A stretch of DNA of 64,000 nucleotides, taken from NCBI GenBank assembly GCA_028285345.1, contig JANQPT010000014.1, forward strand, positions 248,001-312,000, written 5' to 3'. A program made the translations under genes and the position numbers. Positions 45,366 to 53,733 of the stretch are shown here, piece by piece. Source of the DNA: Planctomycetales bacterium (GTDB taxonomy: Bacteria > Planctomycetota > Planctomycetia > Planctomycetales > Planctomycetaceae). The notes beneath the pieces were generated by a model. It made no database searches. It was not told where the DNA came from and was given only the letters and a program-made list of their open reading frames with translations. Position 1 is the stretch's first letter. Each line of letters begins with the position of its first letter.

Positions 45366-45674
45366 TTATTCCGCGCCCTGCTCGCTCAGCGTCGCCGGCG
45401 CATCGGCGGTCGCCTTTGCCTCGTCTTGTCCGTTGCGCAACAAGGCGACGATTTCTTCAGGCGACGGCGTGCGGCCAAAGCCAAGTCGTCCCCAGATTCC
45501 GCGCGATTGCCAGCGGTTGAACACGTCTTGTCCGTCGACTTCGATACGGAACGTCCCCCAAAAACCCTCGGCCAAGTTCGCCTGAACACCCAACTCGTGC
45601 TGCAGCGCTTGAGCGATCGCTTCCGCGGGCTTGCGAAGTTTGCAAAGTCGACAGTAATAGATCGTCACTTGCAT
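45366..45674 (-). CDS. SelT/SelW/SelH (Rdx)-family thioredoxin-fold protein
   Basis: A 102-residue protein whose start, VTIYYCRLCKLRKPAEAIAQ, has the CxxC site that is CxxU in eukaryotic SelW. The middle LAEGFWGTFRIEVDGQDVF and the LGFGRTPSPEEIVALL end fit the Rdx family. Likely a small redox protein of the cytoplasm. The C-terminal 20 residues are an extra acidic tail. The ATG at 45674 is preferred to the TTG just before it. Confidence 0.8.
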   Translation of the reverse strand: MQVTIYYCRLCKLRKPAEAIAQALQHELGVQANLAEGFWGTFRIEVDGQDVFNRWQSRGIWGRLGFGRTPSPEEIVALLRNGQDEAKATADAPATLSEQGAE

Positions 45675-45742
45675 CAAGGTTTGCGGGAATCAAGCAGGTT
45701 CCACGTTCGTCGGCAACGGCAGTCCGCCGTTCCGAATCGGCG

Positions 45743-46231
45743 TTAGGGATGCGAGGCATCATAAAGATTCAGCATCGCATGCGCCTGCCCTTGGTGGTGT
45801 CCCTCGTGCCATGAGATGATTTTGATCGCCGTTCCCAACGTCCAGCCCCGTTCCTTGAACGGCTCGGGAATCATCTCCAAATCGTCGTCCGAAAACGTTG
45901 CTATCGTCGACAGCAGGTGCTCGCGGCTCGTGTTGAGGACGTCACGGATCACTTCCAGCGACGGAATATCATCGTCCGGAGTGCTCCCGCCGCGAAAGCG
46001 GGGCACGAGGTCAGGGTAGTTCGTACCCGTTTCCTTAAGCCGCTCCGTTGCGAACAGCTCTTCCGTGATGCCGATATGCATCAACTGCCAGGCAATGTGT
46101 GCGCGGCCCGCCGCCGCTTGCCAGCCGAGGGCACCCTGCGGATCATCCAACTCGGCAATTGCGTCCAATGTGGCGTTGGTGCGATCCCGATTGAATTTCC
46201 ACATGTCGACGGTCGTCTCTATGATGCTCAT
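45743..46231 (-). CDS. DinB-superfamily protein
   Basis: A 162-residue DinB/YfiT-like four-helix protein. The metal-binding His pattern is present: AHIAWQLMHIGITEELF near residue 45 and ISWHEGHHQGQAHAMLNL near the end. Such proteins are metal-dependent transferases or bacillithiol-type enzymes. The start at ATG 46231 has AAGGA just upstream; an ATG 30 bp earlier is possible. Confidence 0.82.
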   Translation of the reverse strand: MSIIETTVDMWKFNRDRTNATLDAIAELDDPQGALGWQAAAGRAHIAWQLMHIGITEELFATERLKETGTNYPDLVPRFRGGSTPDDDIPSLEVIRDVLNTSREHLLSTIATFSDDDLEMIPEPFKERGWTLGTAIKIISWHEGHHQGQAHAMLNLYDASHP

Positions 46232-46534
46232 AAGTCCTTGCCTCTGCTCGATTGAAGTCAAATCCGAGTTGATTGGTATCAGCGGATCGAAACTGCTGTG
46301 ATACCTCTGCGAAATGCAGAGTTGCGGGCATTGTTGAACAGGCTGCGCCGAAGATCAACCCCCCGCCACGATTTCAATTGCCGTGACGCAGCCTGAAAAC
46401 CGGCCTCTGGGATGGTGGAAAGTCGGGCTTTTCCGTTAGAATAAAACTCGCATGAGAACGACTCGCGAGCGCCGCCTCAGCGCTTCGAGACACTTCGAAA
46501 ACCCTCCTGCTAATCCTCAAAGGACAGAGTATCC

Positions 46535-47845
46535 ATGGACCATCACGCCTCCCCCAGCGGTTCTCAGCAACCGTCCCGCCGCGACTTTCTGAAGACCTCC
46601 ACCGCCGCTGTCACCACCGGAGCTTTGGCCGCCAATTTGGCGCTGCCGGCCGGGGCGTTTGCGGGCGAAACGAATACACTGAAAGTCGGCCTGATCGGCT
46701 GCGGTAACCGCGGAGCCGGGGCTGCCAAAGACGCGTTGAAGGCCGATCCGAACGCCAAGCTGGTGGCCATGGCTGATACGTTCGGGGACAAGATCGAACA
46801 AAAACTTGGCCATCTGAAAAAAGAAAAGATCGCCGACCGCGTTGACGTCGCCGAGGACATGAAGTTCGTCGGCTTCGACGCTTATAAGCAACTGTTGGAG
46901 ACTGACGTGGATGTCGTGCTGCTCACCACGCCGCCGCACTTCCGCCCCATGCACCTGCAGGCGGCGGTCGATGCGGGCAAACACATCTTCGCCGAGAAAC
47001 CGGTCGCCGTCGATGGGCCGGGCGTCCGCGCCGTCTTGGAAACTTGCAAGCAGGCGAAGCAGAAGAATCTCTCCGTCGTCAGCGGCTTGTGCTGGCGGTA
47101 TCACTACGGCAAGCGCGCCGCACTCGATCAGGTGCTCAACGGCGGCATCGGCGAAGTCGTCTCCATCCAGTGCACCTATAACACCGGCGAATTGTGGCAC
47201 AACGAACGCCAGCCGCAGTGGAGCGACATGGAGTGGCAGATCCGCAATTGGCTCTACTTCACCTGGCTGTCGGGCGACCACATTGTCGAGCAGCACGTGC
47301 ACAGCATCGACAAGATGGCCTGGGCCATGGGCGACGAGCCGCCGGTCAAGGCGACCGGGGTCGGCGGCCGCAGCGTGCGGACCGATCCCAAATTTGGCCA
47401 CGTCTTCGATCACTTCTCAACCGTTTATGAATATGCGAACGGCGTCAAAGGCTTCTGCTCGACGCGGCAGCAAAACGGCTGCGACAAAGACGTTTCCGAC
47501 CACGTGATGGGCACACGCGGCGTCTGCGACGTGTTCAAGCACAAGACAGTCGGCCATGACGGCAAGACGATGTGGAAGTTCAAAGGCGGCAACAACAACA
47601 TGTACGTCACCGAGCACGAGGAAATGTTCGCCGGCATCCGCAGCGGCAATCCGATCAACAACGGCGAGTACATGACCCGCAGCACGCTGCTGGCAATCAT
47701 GGGCCGCATGTCAGCCTACACCGGCAAGTCGATCACCTGGGAACAAGCGCTGAATTCCAAAGAAAACCTGACCCCGCCGCGGTATGACTGGATCTCGATG
47801 GACATCCCCCCGGTCGCCGTGCCGGGCGTGACGCAGTTTTCTTGA
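46535..47845 (+). CDS. Tat-exported Gfo/Idh/MocA oxidoreductase
   Basis: A 436-residue protein with a twin-arginine signal (SRRDFLKTSTAAVTTGALAA), then the NAD-binding Rossmann region (VGLIGCGNRGAGAAKDAL) and EKPVAVDGPGVRAV, the EKP motif of the Gfo/Idh/MocA family. The C-terminal domain has WNYFTWLSGDH-like and HSIDKMAWAMGDEPP segments seen in the planctomycete members. They act on sugars or cyclitols in the periplasm; the substrate is unknown. It is followed by the first of three GGCCGGT palindromes. Confidence 0.92.
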   Translation: MDHHASPSGSQQPSRRDFLKTSTAAVTTGALAANLALPAGAFAGETNTLKVGLIGCGNRGAGAAKDALKADPNAKLVAMADTFGDKIEQKLGHLKKEKIADRVDVAEDMKFVGFDAYKQLLETDVDVVLLTTPPHFRPMHLQAAVDAGKHIFAEKPVAVDGPGVRAVLETCKQAKQKNLSVVSGLCWRYHYGKRAALDQVLNGGIGEVVSIQCTYNTGELWHNERQPQWSDMEWQIRNWLYFTWLSGDHIVEQHVHSIDKMAWAMGDEPPVKATGVGGRSVRTDPKFGHVFDHFSTVYEYANGVKGFCSTRQQNGCDKDVSDHVMGTRGVCDVFKHKTVGHDGKTMWKFKGGNNNMYVTEHEEMFAGIRSGNPINNGEYMTRSTLLAIMGRMSAYTGKSITWEQALNSKENLTPPRYDWISMDIPPVAVPGVTQFS

Positions 47846-47890
47846 TGAGGCGTGAGGTATGAGGCTGTAGGCGTGAGGTCTCGGGCTAGA

Positions 47891-47924
47891 GCAGTGTAGG
47901 GCCGGTCGTACCCGCCGCTTCTTG
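47891..47924 (+). repeat. GGCCGGT palindrome element, copy A (degenerate)
   Basis: GCAGTGTAGGGCCGGTCGTACCCGCCGCTTCTTG. It matches copy B in the first 20 bases and shares the GTAC core, but its right arm has decayed (CCCGCC for CCGGCC). Confidence 0.6.
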
Positions 47925-48086
47925 CCGAACTCGACGAAGAATTTCGCCACAGATTCACACGGATTAGACACGGATTTTCGTAAATCCCCCGCCGGCCGCT
48001 TGCGGTTGCGCACGATGTGCCGTTACCAATCGCGGACCATTCAGAACCGATGCGCAATTGTCCAGAAAAAGCAATGAGGTGAATTC

Positions 48087-48389
48087 ATGTTGTACGACTT
48101 CGCGGTCGTTCTTGGAGTCCTCTGCCTGTGCGCTTTGGCGTACGCCGTGTCTGTGACAAAGCAGGATCGGGTTGCGAAGGTCGCCAGGGCCATGTCTTCA
48201 CTCACCGCCACCGTCATCGTCGTGTTGTTGATTGGCGTTCTTCGTTTCCCACCCTCTGAGGAGAACTTGCCCGGTGTCGTTCATCCGTTGCTTGCGCTCG
48301 CCCTATGCAATCTTATGTGCAATTGGTTGACTGCCCCGCGGTCAATGTTCGCTAAGATGATCGGCGGGGAAACGAGCGAAAACGGTTGA
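48087..48389 (+). CDS. Small membrane protein of unknown function
   Basis: A 100-residue protein with two or three hydrophobic segments (DFAVVLGVLCLCALAYAVSV, TATVIVVLLIGVL and LLALALCNLMCNWL). A good ribosome-binding site (GAGGTG) lies 6 nt before the ATG. No family recognised. It is followed by copy B of the palindrome. Confidence 0.68.
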   Translation: MLYDFAVVLGVLCLCALAYAVSVTKQDRVAKVARAMSSLTATVIVVLLIGVLRFPPSEENLPGVVHPLLALALCNLMCNWLTAPRSMFAKMIGGETSENG

Positions 48390-48390
48390 A

Positions 48391-48426
48391 GCAGTGTAGG
48401 GCCGGTTGTACCGGCCGCATTTTGAG
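48391..48426 (+). repeat. GGCCGGT palindrome element, copy B
   Basis: GCAGTGTAGGGCCGGTTGTACCGGCCGCATTTTG; perfect GGCCGGT/ACCGGCC arms around TGT. It begins 2 bp after the stop of the 100-residue gene. Confidence 0.65.
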
Positions 48427-48467
48427 AAATGTATCACATCGGCCTGTAACATCGACGCTTAGAATAC

Positions 48468-49151
48468 ATGAGCGACGTCCCTGCGACTTCTATCGACATA
48501 CGTCCGTTGAAACGCGCAGGATTGTTGTTGATTGTATTGGGCGCGGCGGAAGTCTTCTGCGGAGCCTATTTCATTTGGCGAGGAATCGGATACTCGTCCG
48601 GATTCAACATCTTCGCGATCATCGCCGGCGTGTTCATCTATCGCGGTAGTCCGCGGTGGGCAAAGGGGGCGGCTTGGTACACGGCGTTTTTCGCCGGAGC
48701 AATTCCTGTCGCACTGCTGTGTACTATTTGGTGGATCCCGGGAAGTCTCGTCGCAGCGGTCTGGTCCTTCGAACCGTTTGCAGCGATCGTCTTCTGTTGT
48801 TGGACGCTGATCTTGTTTGGATTGACGTTTGGAGTTCAACTTGCCTTGACGACCGGACGTGCAACGGAGGCATATCCCCGCAAACCGCCGCGGCCGTTCT
48901 GGCGGAGCCCGCTTGGCTGGATCGGCGCAGCCCTCTATCTGATCGCCATGTTGCTGGTGGCCGGATTCTACGATCGATATTCGGACCGCGCCGTCGCCGA
49001 AGCCCGCGACATCGCCGGTCCCGATTATCGCTATTTTGCCCATCGCATCACGTGGTTTGGAGGCGATGAAAGCCACATTCGGGCTGGAGTATTGGCCTAC
49101 CGTGACGATGAATTCCGGATTGTGGACGTCAGTTGGACTGAGAAGGAGTAG
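48468..49151 (+). CDS. Multi-pass membrane protein of unknown function
   Basis: A 227-residue protein with about five hydrophobic segments (ALLLIVLGAAEVFCGAYFI-like, FNIFAIIAGVFIY, FFAGAIPVALLCTIWWIPG, AAIVFCCWTLILFGLTFG, WIGAALYLIAMLLVAG). A C-terminal soluble part (about 180-227) has ITWFGGDESHIRAGVLAYRD. It is the second of three plus-strand genes in a row with a shared palindrome between them. Family not recognised. Confidence 0.7.
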   Translation: MSDVPATSIDIRPLKRAGLLLIVLGAAEVFCGAYFIWRGIGYSSGFNIFAIIAGVFIYRGSPRWAKGAAWYTAFFAGAIPVALLCTIWWIPGSLVAAVWSFEPFAAIVFCCWTLILFGLTFGVQLALTTGRATEAYPRKPPRPFWRSPLGWIGAALYLIAMLLVAGFYDRYSDRAVAEARDIAGPDYRYFAHRITWFGGDESHIRAGVLAYRDDEFRIVDVSWTEKE

Positions 49152-49189
49152 CAGAACGGAAGGGCCGGTTCCACCGGCCGCATTCGGGG
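49151..49189 (+). repeat. GGCCGGT palindrome element, copy C
   Basis: GCAGAACGGAAGGGCCGGTTCCACCGGCCGCATTCGGGG; arms GGCCGGT/ACCGGCC around TCC. It overlaps the last base of the preceding gene and ends 7 bp before the TPR lipoprotein start. Confidence 0.6.
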
Positions 49190-49196
49190 GCTTCGT

Positions 49197-50012
49197 ATGC
49201 ATCCACGCAAACTCATCGCCGCCCTGATTTGCATCCTTCCGTTGTTTCCCTGCGGATGCGGTGAATCGATCGCGTCGAAAAATGCTCGAGAAGCGCGACA
49301 TCTGGTGCACTTAGTGAAGCAATCGAATGTTCCTCCTGAATTCCCGGAGAATCTGGAGATGCTGAGTGAGGCGATTCGACTTGACCCGGAATACGCAGAC
49401 GCCTGGAAACATCGCGGCGACGTCTGGTTTCTCGATGGACGACGCGAATATGACAAGGCGATCGCCGATTACGACCAAGCGATCAAGCTCAATCCCAACA
49501 ATTCGGACTTCTATTTGATACGGGGAGCGTGCTGGAATACGAGGGCACACGAGTCATTCGTAGCAGGAGATCCAGCCAATCCGGTGTTTCTAGAACATGC
49601 TCTTGATGACATCTCGCAGGCACATCGATTGGGCATAAGAGATGAGCGCGAATCGGGACTACCGTCTGGTATGCACGTCTTCCACGAGAAATTGGCTCAC
49701 ATCTATTTGTGGAGCCCCGATCCTAGTTTCCGAGATGCAAAGCGAGCAGTTCAACATGCCCGTCGAAATTGTGAGCTGCGAAACTGGCCGGATGACGCGC
49801 TGGAATTGCTCGCATTTGCCTACGCCGATGTGGGGCAATTCGATGACGCGATTGAGCAGCTAGAACGGGCGATCGCGTTCGATCGAAACAGAAATCTTGA
49901 GAAACGCCAACGAATGCTGGAGAGCTACCACGCTGGCCAGAAATACGAACCCCGGCCAGAGGAACTGCCAGACGTTGTCACAAATCGGCTGGAACAGAAA
50001 CCAACCCGCTAG
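49197..50012 (+). CDS. TPR-repeat lipoprotein
   Basis: A 271-residue predicted lipoprotein: signal MHPRKLIAALICILPLFPCGC with lipobox FPCGC. The mature part has tetratricopeptide-like helices (AIRLDPEYADAWKHRGDVWF, AIADYDQAIKLNPNNSDFYL, FAYADVGQFDDAIEQLERAI). TPR proteins mediate protein contacts; partner unknown. Third of the plus-strand genes after the oxidoreductase. Confidence 0.82.
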   Translation: MHPRKLIAALICILPLFPCGCGESIASKNAREARHLVHLVKQSNVPPEFPENLEMLSEAIRLDPEYADAWKHRGDVWFLDGRREYDKAIADYDQAIKLNPNNSDFYLIRGACWNTRAHESFVAGDPANPVFLEHALDDISQAHRLGIRDERESGLPSGMHVFHEKLAHIYLWSPDPSFRDAKRAVQHARRNCELRNWPDDALELLAFAYADVGQFDDAIEQLERAIAFDRNRNLEKRQRMLESYHAGQKYEPRPEELPDVVTNRLEQKPTR

Positions 50013-50053
50013 GTGATTTCCGACGCCGACCCCGCAGTTGCCGCCGACCGCGC

Positions 50054-50082
50054 AAAAAAATCCCCCGGCAGAACGCCGGGGG
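50054..50082 (-). terminator. Rho-independent terminator of the sigma factor gene
   Basis: On the minus strand, CCCCCGGC-GTTCT-GCCGGGGG is followed by ATTTTTTT. It lies about 40 bp past the stop of the sigma factor gene. Confidence 0.9.
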
Positions 50083-50120
50083 CGGGGGGAGATGTTGATT
50101 CGTGTCGGTTGGTCTGCCCG

Positions 50121-50981
50121 CTAGTCCACGGCCAATCCGGCCGCGAGCTTGCCCAACGCTTCGCTTTCAATCTGGCGGACGCGTTCACGTGTCAGGCCCA
50201 GCGTCTCGCCGATTTCCTTGAGCGTCCGCGGTTCTCCGTCGTCGAGGCCGAACCGCATCCGCAGAATCGTCGCTTCGCGGTCGTCCATCTTCTCCAGCAT
50301 CTCGAGCACGTGACGCAGGTTGTCGTTCTCCACCAACTCCGCTTCGGGACCCTTCGTCCGTTCGTCGGCGATCATCTCGCCCAGTGACCAGCCCGCCTCG
50401 GATTGGTCGGTCTGCGGATTGGTGTTATAGAGCTGGATCGCCTTCTTCACGATGCCCAGTTTTTTCTTGGGAATCTCGAGTTCCCGCGCGATCTCCTCGG
50501 CGGTTGGCGTCCGTTTGAATTCGTCCTGCAACTTGGCGGACGCCCGCCGCCACTTCGACAGCAGTTCCACCATATAGGCGGGAATGCGGATCGTCTTGGC
50601 GGAATTCACGAGCGCCCGTTTGATCGATTGCTTAATCCAGTAGCTGGCGTAGGTGCTAAACCGCGTGCCCATATCGGGATCAAATCCCTCGACGGCACGC
50701 AGCAGGCCTAAGTTTCCTTCTTCGATGAGATCCGGCAGCGGCAGGCCCTTGCCTGTGTAGCTGCGGGCGATGTTGACCACCAGCCGCAAATTTGCGCGGA
50801 CCATGCGGTCCCGCGCTTCGATGTCCGAATCGGCGATGCGATAGGCGAGTTCCTTCTCTTCGTCCGCGGTCAACAGCGACGTCTCGTTGATTTCGCGGAG
50901 ATACGTCTCCAATGGGCTTTGCACGGCCGATGAACTGCGACGTCGCGATTTTTGTTTCGAGTCTTTGTCGGTCTTGATCAT
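50121..50981 (-). CDS. Primary-type RNA polymerase sigma factor (RpoD/SigA-like)
   Basis: A 286-residue sigma factor of the RpoD/SigA type, lacking the long N-terminal region 1.1. Region 1.2 is SPLETYLREINETSLLTADE; region 2 has DLIEEGNLGLLRAVEGFDP and FSTYASYWIKQSIKRAL; region 3 follows; region 4.2 is TLKEIGETLGLTRERVRQIE. The start is put at ATG 50981, preceded by GGAAG; the 28 codons upstream do not look like sigma-factor sequence. Planctomycetes have several such factors, so this need not be the housekeeping one. Transcribed alone with its own terminator. Confidence 0.92.
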   Translation of the reverse strand: MIKTDKDSKQKSRRRSSSAVQSPLETYLREINETSLLTADEEKELAYRIADSDIEARDRMVRANLRLVVNIARSYTGKGLPLPDLIEEGNLGLLRAVEGFDPDMGTRFSTYASYWIKQSIKRALVNSAKTIRIPAYMVELLSKWRRASAKLQDEFKRTPTAEEIARELEIPKKKLGIVKKAIQLYNTNPQTDQSEAGWSLGEMIADERTKGPEAELVENDNLRHVLEMLEKMDDREATILRMRFGLDDGEPRTLKEIGETLGLTRERVRQIESEALGKLAAGLAVD

Positions 50982-51440
50982 AATGCTTCCGCGAGTCGGA
51001 TTGGGAACGGCTGTCAGCGGGAATCTTGATCCCGCTGACAGGGTGGATTCATGATGTCGAACCAATGCTGATCGGTGCGGCCTGCTGCTGCCGCGCGATC
51101 ATGCCGAATAAATCGATTACCGGTTCCGTCCTGGTCCTGCGTGCCCCGGCGCGGGACACCTCCCGCTCCACCAATACCTGCAGCGGGGGCACCGCAGATT
51201 GAAAGTATCGGTCGCAGTTTTGGGATGGCTGTACGCGAAAGACCGTTCGCTGCTCAATGCCGACCGAGTCCGGAGCAGATGGCGCAATAATAACGGACTT
51301 CCCACCGGTCTGTGCGGAGAGTCGCCGTTCTGCCGATCGCGCCGTGGGCGTCGGTTATGACTGACCGCCGAGGATCTACGAAGCATAAAAAACCCCTGGC
51401 GGAGCCGGGGGCTGGGGAATTAACATTTTGAGCGCGAAGC
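50982..51440. other. Gap between the sigma-factor and rpsA genes
   Basis: No supported gene. It holds the rpsA terminator near its rpsA end and, presumably, the promoter of the sigma-factor gene. ORFs of 60-90 codons here are shadows without start sites. Confidence 0.4.
51387..51411 (-). terminator. Rho-independent terminator of rpsA
   Basis: On the minus strand, CCCCCGGC-TCC-GCCAGGGG (one mismatch) is followed by TTTTTT. It lies about 30 bp past the rpsA stop. Confidence 0.85.
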
Positions 51441-53306
51441 TTATTCAGCGGCCGGTTTCTCTTCGCTGTCGGTGACTTGCTCGTCGTCCGCTTCCGTTGC
51501 CTCCGCCGTTTCATCGTCGGCGGATTCGCTGGTGGCGGTGTCCATCGAGAACAACGGCCCCTGCCCGCCGCCGATGCCACCTTTGAGCGGCTCTTTGGGT
51601 GCGGGGATATCAGAAGACGCGTCACTCTCAGTACCCGCTTCCGCCGCAGCTTGTTCTTCCTCTTCAGACAGCTTGCGGCTCAGCCCGATTTTGCGGTCGA
51701 CAGTATCTACCCGCAGAATCCGCACTTCGATATCTTCGCCCACATTGACCACGTCTTCGGGGTTCTCGACTTTGTGGTCCGCCAGTTCGGAAACGTGCAG
51801 CAACCCTTCGAGATTTTCTTCCAATTCGACGAATACGCCGAAATTGGTGATCTTGGTGACCTTGCCCTGCACGATGGATCCGGGTTGGAACCGGTCGGGG
51901 ATGTCCTTTTCCCAGGGGTCTTCTTCGAGTTGCTTGAGCCCCAGGGCGATCCGCTTGCGTTCTTGATCGACTGAGATCACTTGGCACTTGATCTTGTCGC
52001 CCTTCTGCAGCATTTCGCTGGCATGGGAAATCTTACGGGTCCACGACATATCGCTGATGTGCAGCAGTCCGTCGATCCCCTCTTCGATTTCGATGAAGGC
52101 CCCGTAGTTGGTGAGGTTGCGGACGGTCCCCTCGATCGAGGCGCCCGGCGGGTATTTCGCAGCGACTTCGTCCCAGGGGTTGGGCGTCGTCTGCTTCATG
52201 CCCAGCGAGATTTCTTTCTTCTCCTTGTTAATGCCCAACACCATCACGTCGACGATATCGCCGATATGCACCAAATCATTCGGATGGTTAATTCGCCGGG
52301 TCCAGGACATTTCGCTGATGTGCACCAGCCCCTCGATGCCGTCTTCCAACTTGACGAACGCTCCATAGGTCATCACGTTGACCACCTCGCCGGAGACCTT
52401 TTCGCCGACCGGATAACGTTCCTCCACGGCGTCCCACGGGCTGGGCTCCTTCTGTTTCAATCCCAGAGCGATCTTTTCACGCTCGGTGTCGACGTTCAGA
52501 ATCATCACGTCGATCTCGTCGTCGATCGATAGCTTCTCCGACGGGTGATTGATGCGGGCCCAGGTGATGTCGGTGATGTGCAGCAATCCGTCGATGCCTC
52601 CCAGATCGACGAACGCACCAAAGTCGGCGATGTTCTTGACCACACCGCGGCGAATCTGGCCGACCTCGATCCGTGAGAGCAGACTGCGCTTCATCTCCTG
52701 CCGTTGATCTTCGATCAGTTTCCGCCGCGACACGACGATATTTCGGCGGGTTTCGTCAATTTTGAGGATCATGCATTGCACGGTCCGGCCGATGTAATCG
52801 CCGATATCCGACGGCCGCCGGATGTCGACCTGGCTGGCCGGCAGGAACACGTTCACGCCGATATTGACCAGCAGTCCCCCTTTGATTTTCCGCACGACTT
52901 TGCCGGTGACGATGTCGTTCTCTTCGTGTTTGGAAATGACCTGTTCCCAATCACGAATGCGGTCGGCTTTCCGTTTGGAAAGCAAGACCATCCCCAGTTC
53001 GTCTTCGACTTCCTCCAGGAGCACTTCAATCTGATCACCCGGCTCCGGGAAATCTTCTCCTTCGTCCCACTCGTTGCCGGGAACGACTCCCTCACTCTTG
53101 TATCCCACATCGACAAGGACGTCGTCCCCCTCGCGGCGGAGCACGGTTCCGGTGAGAATGCTGCCCGTTTCATATGAGGGCATCTCACGGTAAATCTCAT
53201 CGACGTCGGTCGTCTCCTCGATTCCCTGCTGCAACGCCTCATCGAAAAACGACTCAAATTCCTCGTCGCTAATACTGAATTCACGAATTAAGTTACGGTC
53301 AACCAT
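51441..53306 (-). CDS. rpsA: 30S ribosomal protein bS1
   Basis: A 621-residue S1 with six S1 RNA-binding domains (about 49-112, 131-196, 217-284, 301-372, 388-459, 475-545). The repeated YGAFVKLEDGIEGLVHISEM-type units in domains 3-6 are classic S1. The acidic tail (about 550-621, many Glu, Asp, Ser) is longer than in Escherichia coli S1 and probably disordered. The ATG at 53306 (MVDRNLIREF) has AAGGA 5 nt upstream. It binds mRNA leaders on the small subunit. An upstream in-frame extension of 162 codons is not coding-like. Confidence 0.94.
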   Translation of the reverse strand: MVDRNLIREFSISDEEFESFFDEALQQGIEETTDVDEIYREMPSYETGSILTGTVLRREGDDVLVDVGYKSEGVVPGNEWDEGEDFPEPGDQIEVLLEEVEDELGMVLLSKRKADRIRDWEQVISKHEENDIVTGKVVRKIKGGLLVNIGVNVFLPASQVDIRRPSDIGDYIGRTVQCMILKIDETRRNIVVSRRKLIEDQRQEMKRSLLSRIEVGQIRRGVVKNIADFGAFVDLGGIDGLLHITDITWARINHPSEKLSIDDEIDVMILNVDTEREKIALGLKQKEPSPWDAVEERYPVGEKVSGEVVNVMTYGAFVKLEDGIEGLVHISEMSWTRRINHPNDLVHIGDIVDVMVLGINKEKKEISLGMKQTTPNPWDEVAAKYPPGASIEGTVRNLTNYGAFIEIEEGIDGLLHISDMSWTRKISHASEMLQKGDKIKCQVISVDQERKRIALGLKQLEEDPWEKDIPDRFQPGSIVQGKVTKITNFGVFVELEENLEGLLHVSELADHKVENPEDVVNVGEDIEVRILRVDTVDRKIGLSRKLSEEEEQAAAEAGTESDASSDIPAPKEPLKGGIGGGQGPLFSMDTATSESADDETAEATEADDEQVTDSEEKPAAE

Positions 53307-53733
53307 GGAGATCCTTAGGGAGTCGCCCTCAAAGAGTCTAAAACGCTGCTGGCGAAGGCAGAATCTTGATTCCGGAGACCGGCAGGGAGATTGAATCGTC
53401 TCTCCGCTTAGAGCGGCCTTGCCTTTCGATGGGCAAAGCGTGTGCGTGGGCAGCCGCCGGAAACAGCGTTCTAGTAATCGAGCCGACTGAACAATGAACG
53501 ATTGGAAAAAGGTCTGAAATTCAGGCTGGCGCATCGTGCCAGTCTGGGCTCTCGCGGGTCCGTCACCAAAACGCACCGCTGACGACGAGAGCCAGCCTCC
53601 GCATGTCGTGGGGGAATCCGGCGAATATATCAGAAATCCTCGCCGTAAGGCTAGGATAATCAACGACATTCGCCGAAAGAAACAGAAAATCTGCACAGCG
53701 CGACTCGCGGATGACCAGTGAGGCCTTGGCGCT
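53307..53733. other. rpsA leader region with a repeat
   Basis: No gene. It holds the rpsA ribosome-binding site, presumably the promoter, and a 76-bp hairpin-ended element at 53523-53598. Confidence 0.4.
53523..53598. repeat. 76-bp hairpin-ended intergenic repeat (AGGCTGGC type)
   Basis: Ends AGGCTGGC and GCCAGCCT are an inverted repeat, and an inner CTGGGCTCTCG/CGAGAGCCAG pair strengthens the stem. Another short palindrome, CTGGCGCATCGTGCCAG, lies on the left arm. Similar elements occur between planctomycete genes, from memory. Confidence 0.6.

Noticed and set aside
46517..47413. 298-codon minus-strand open frame
   Set aside because: Antisense to the Tat-exported oxidoreductase; no domain.
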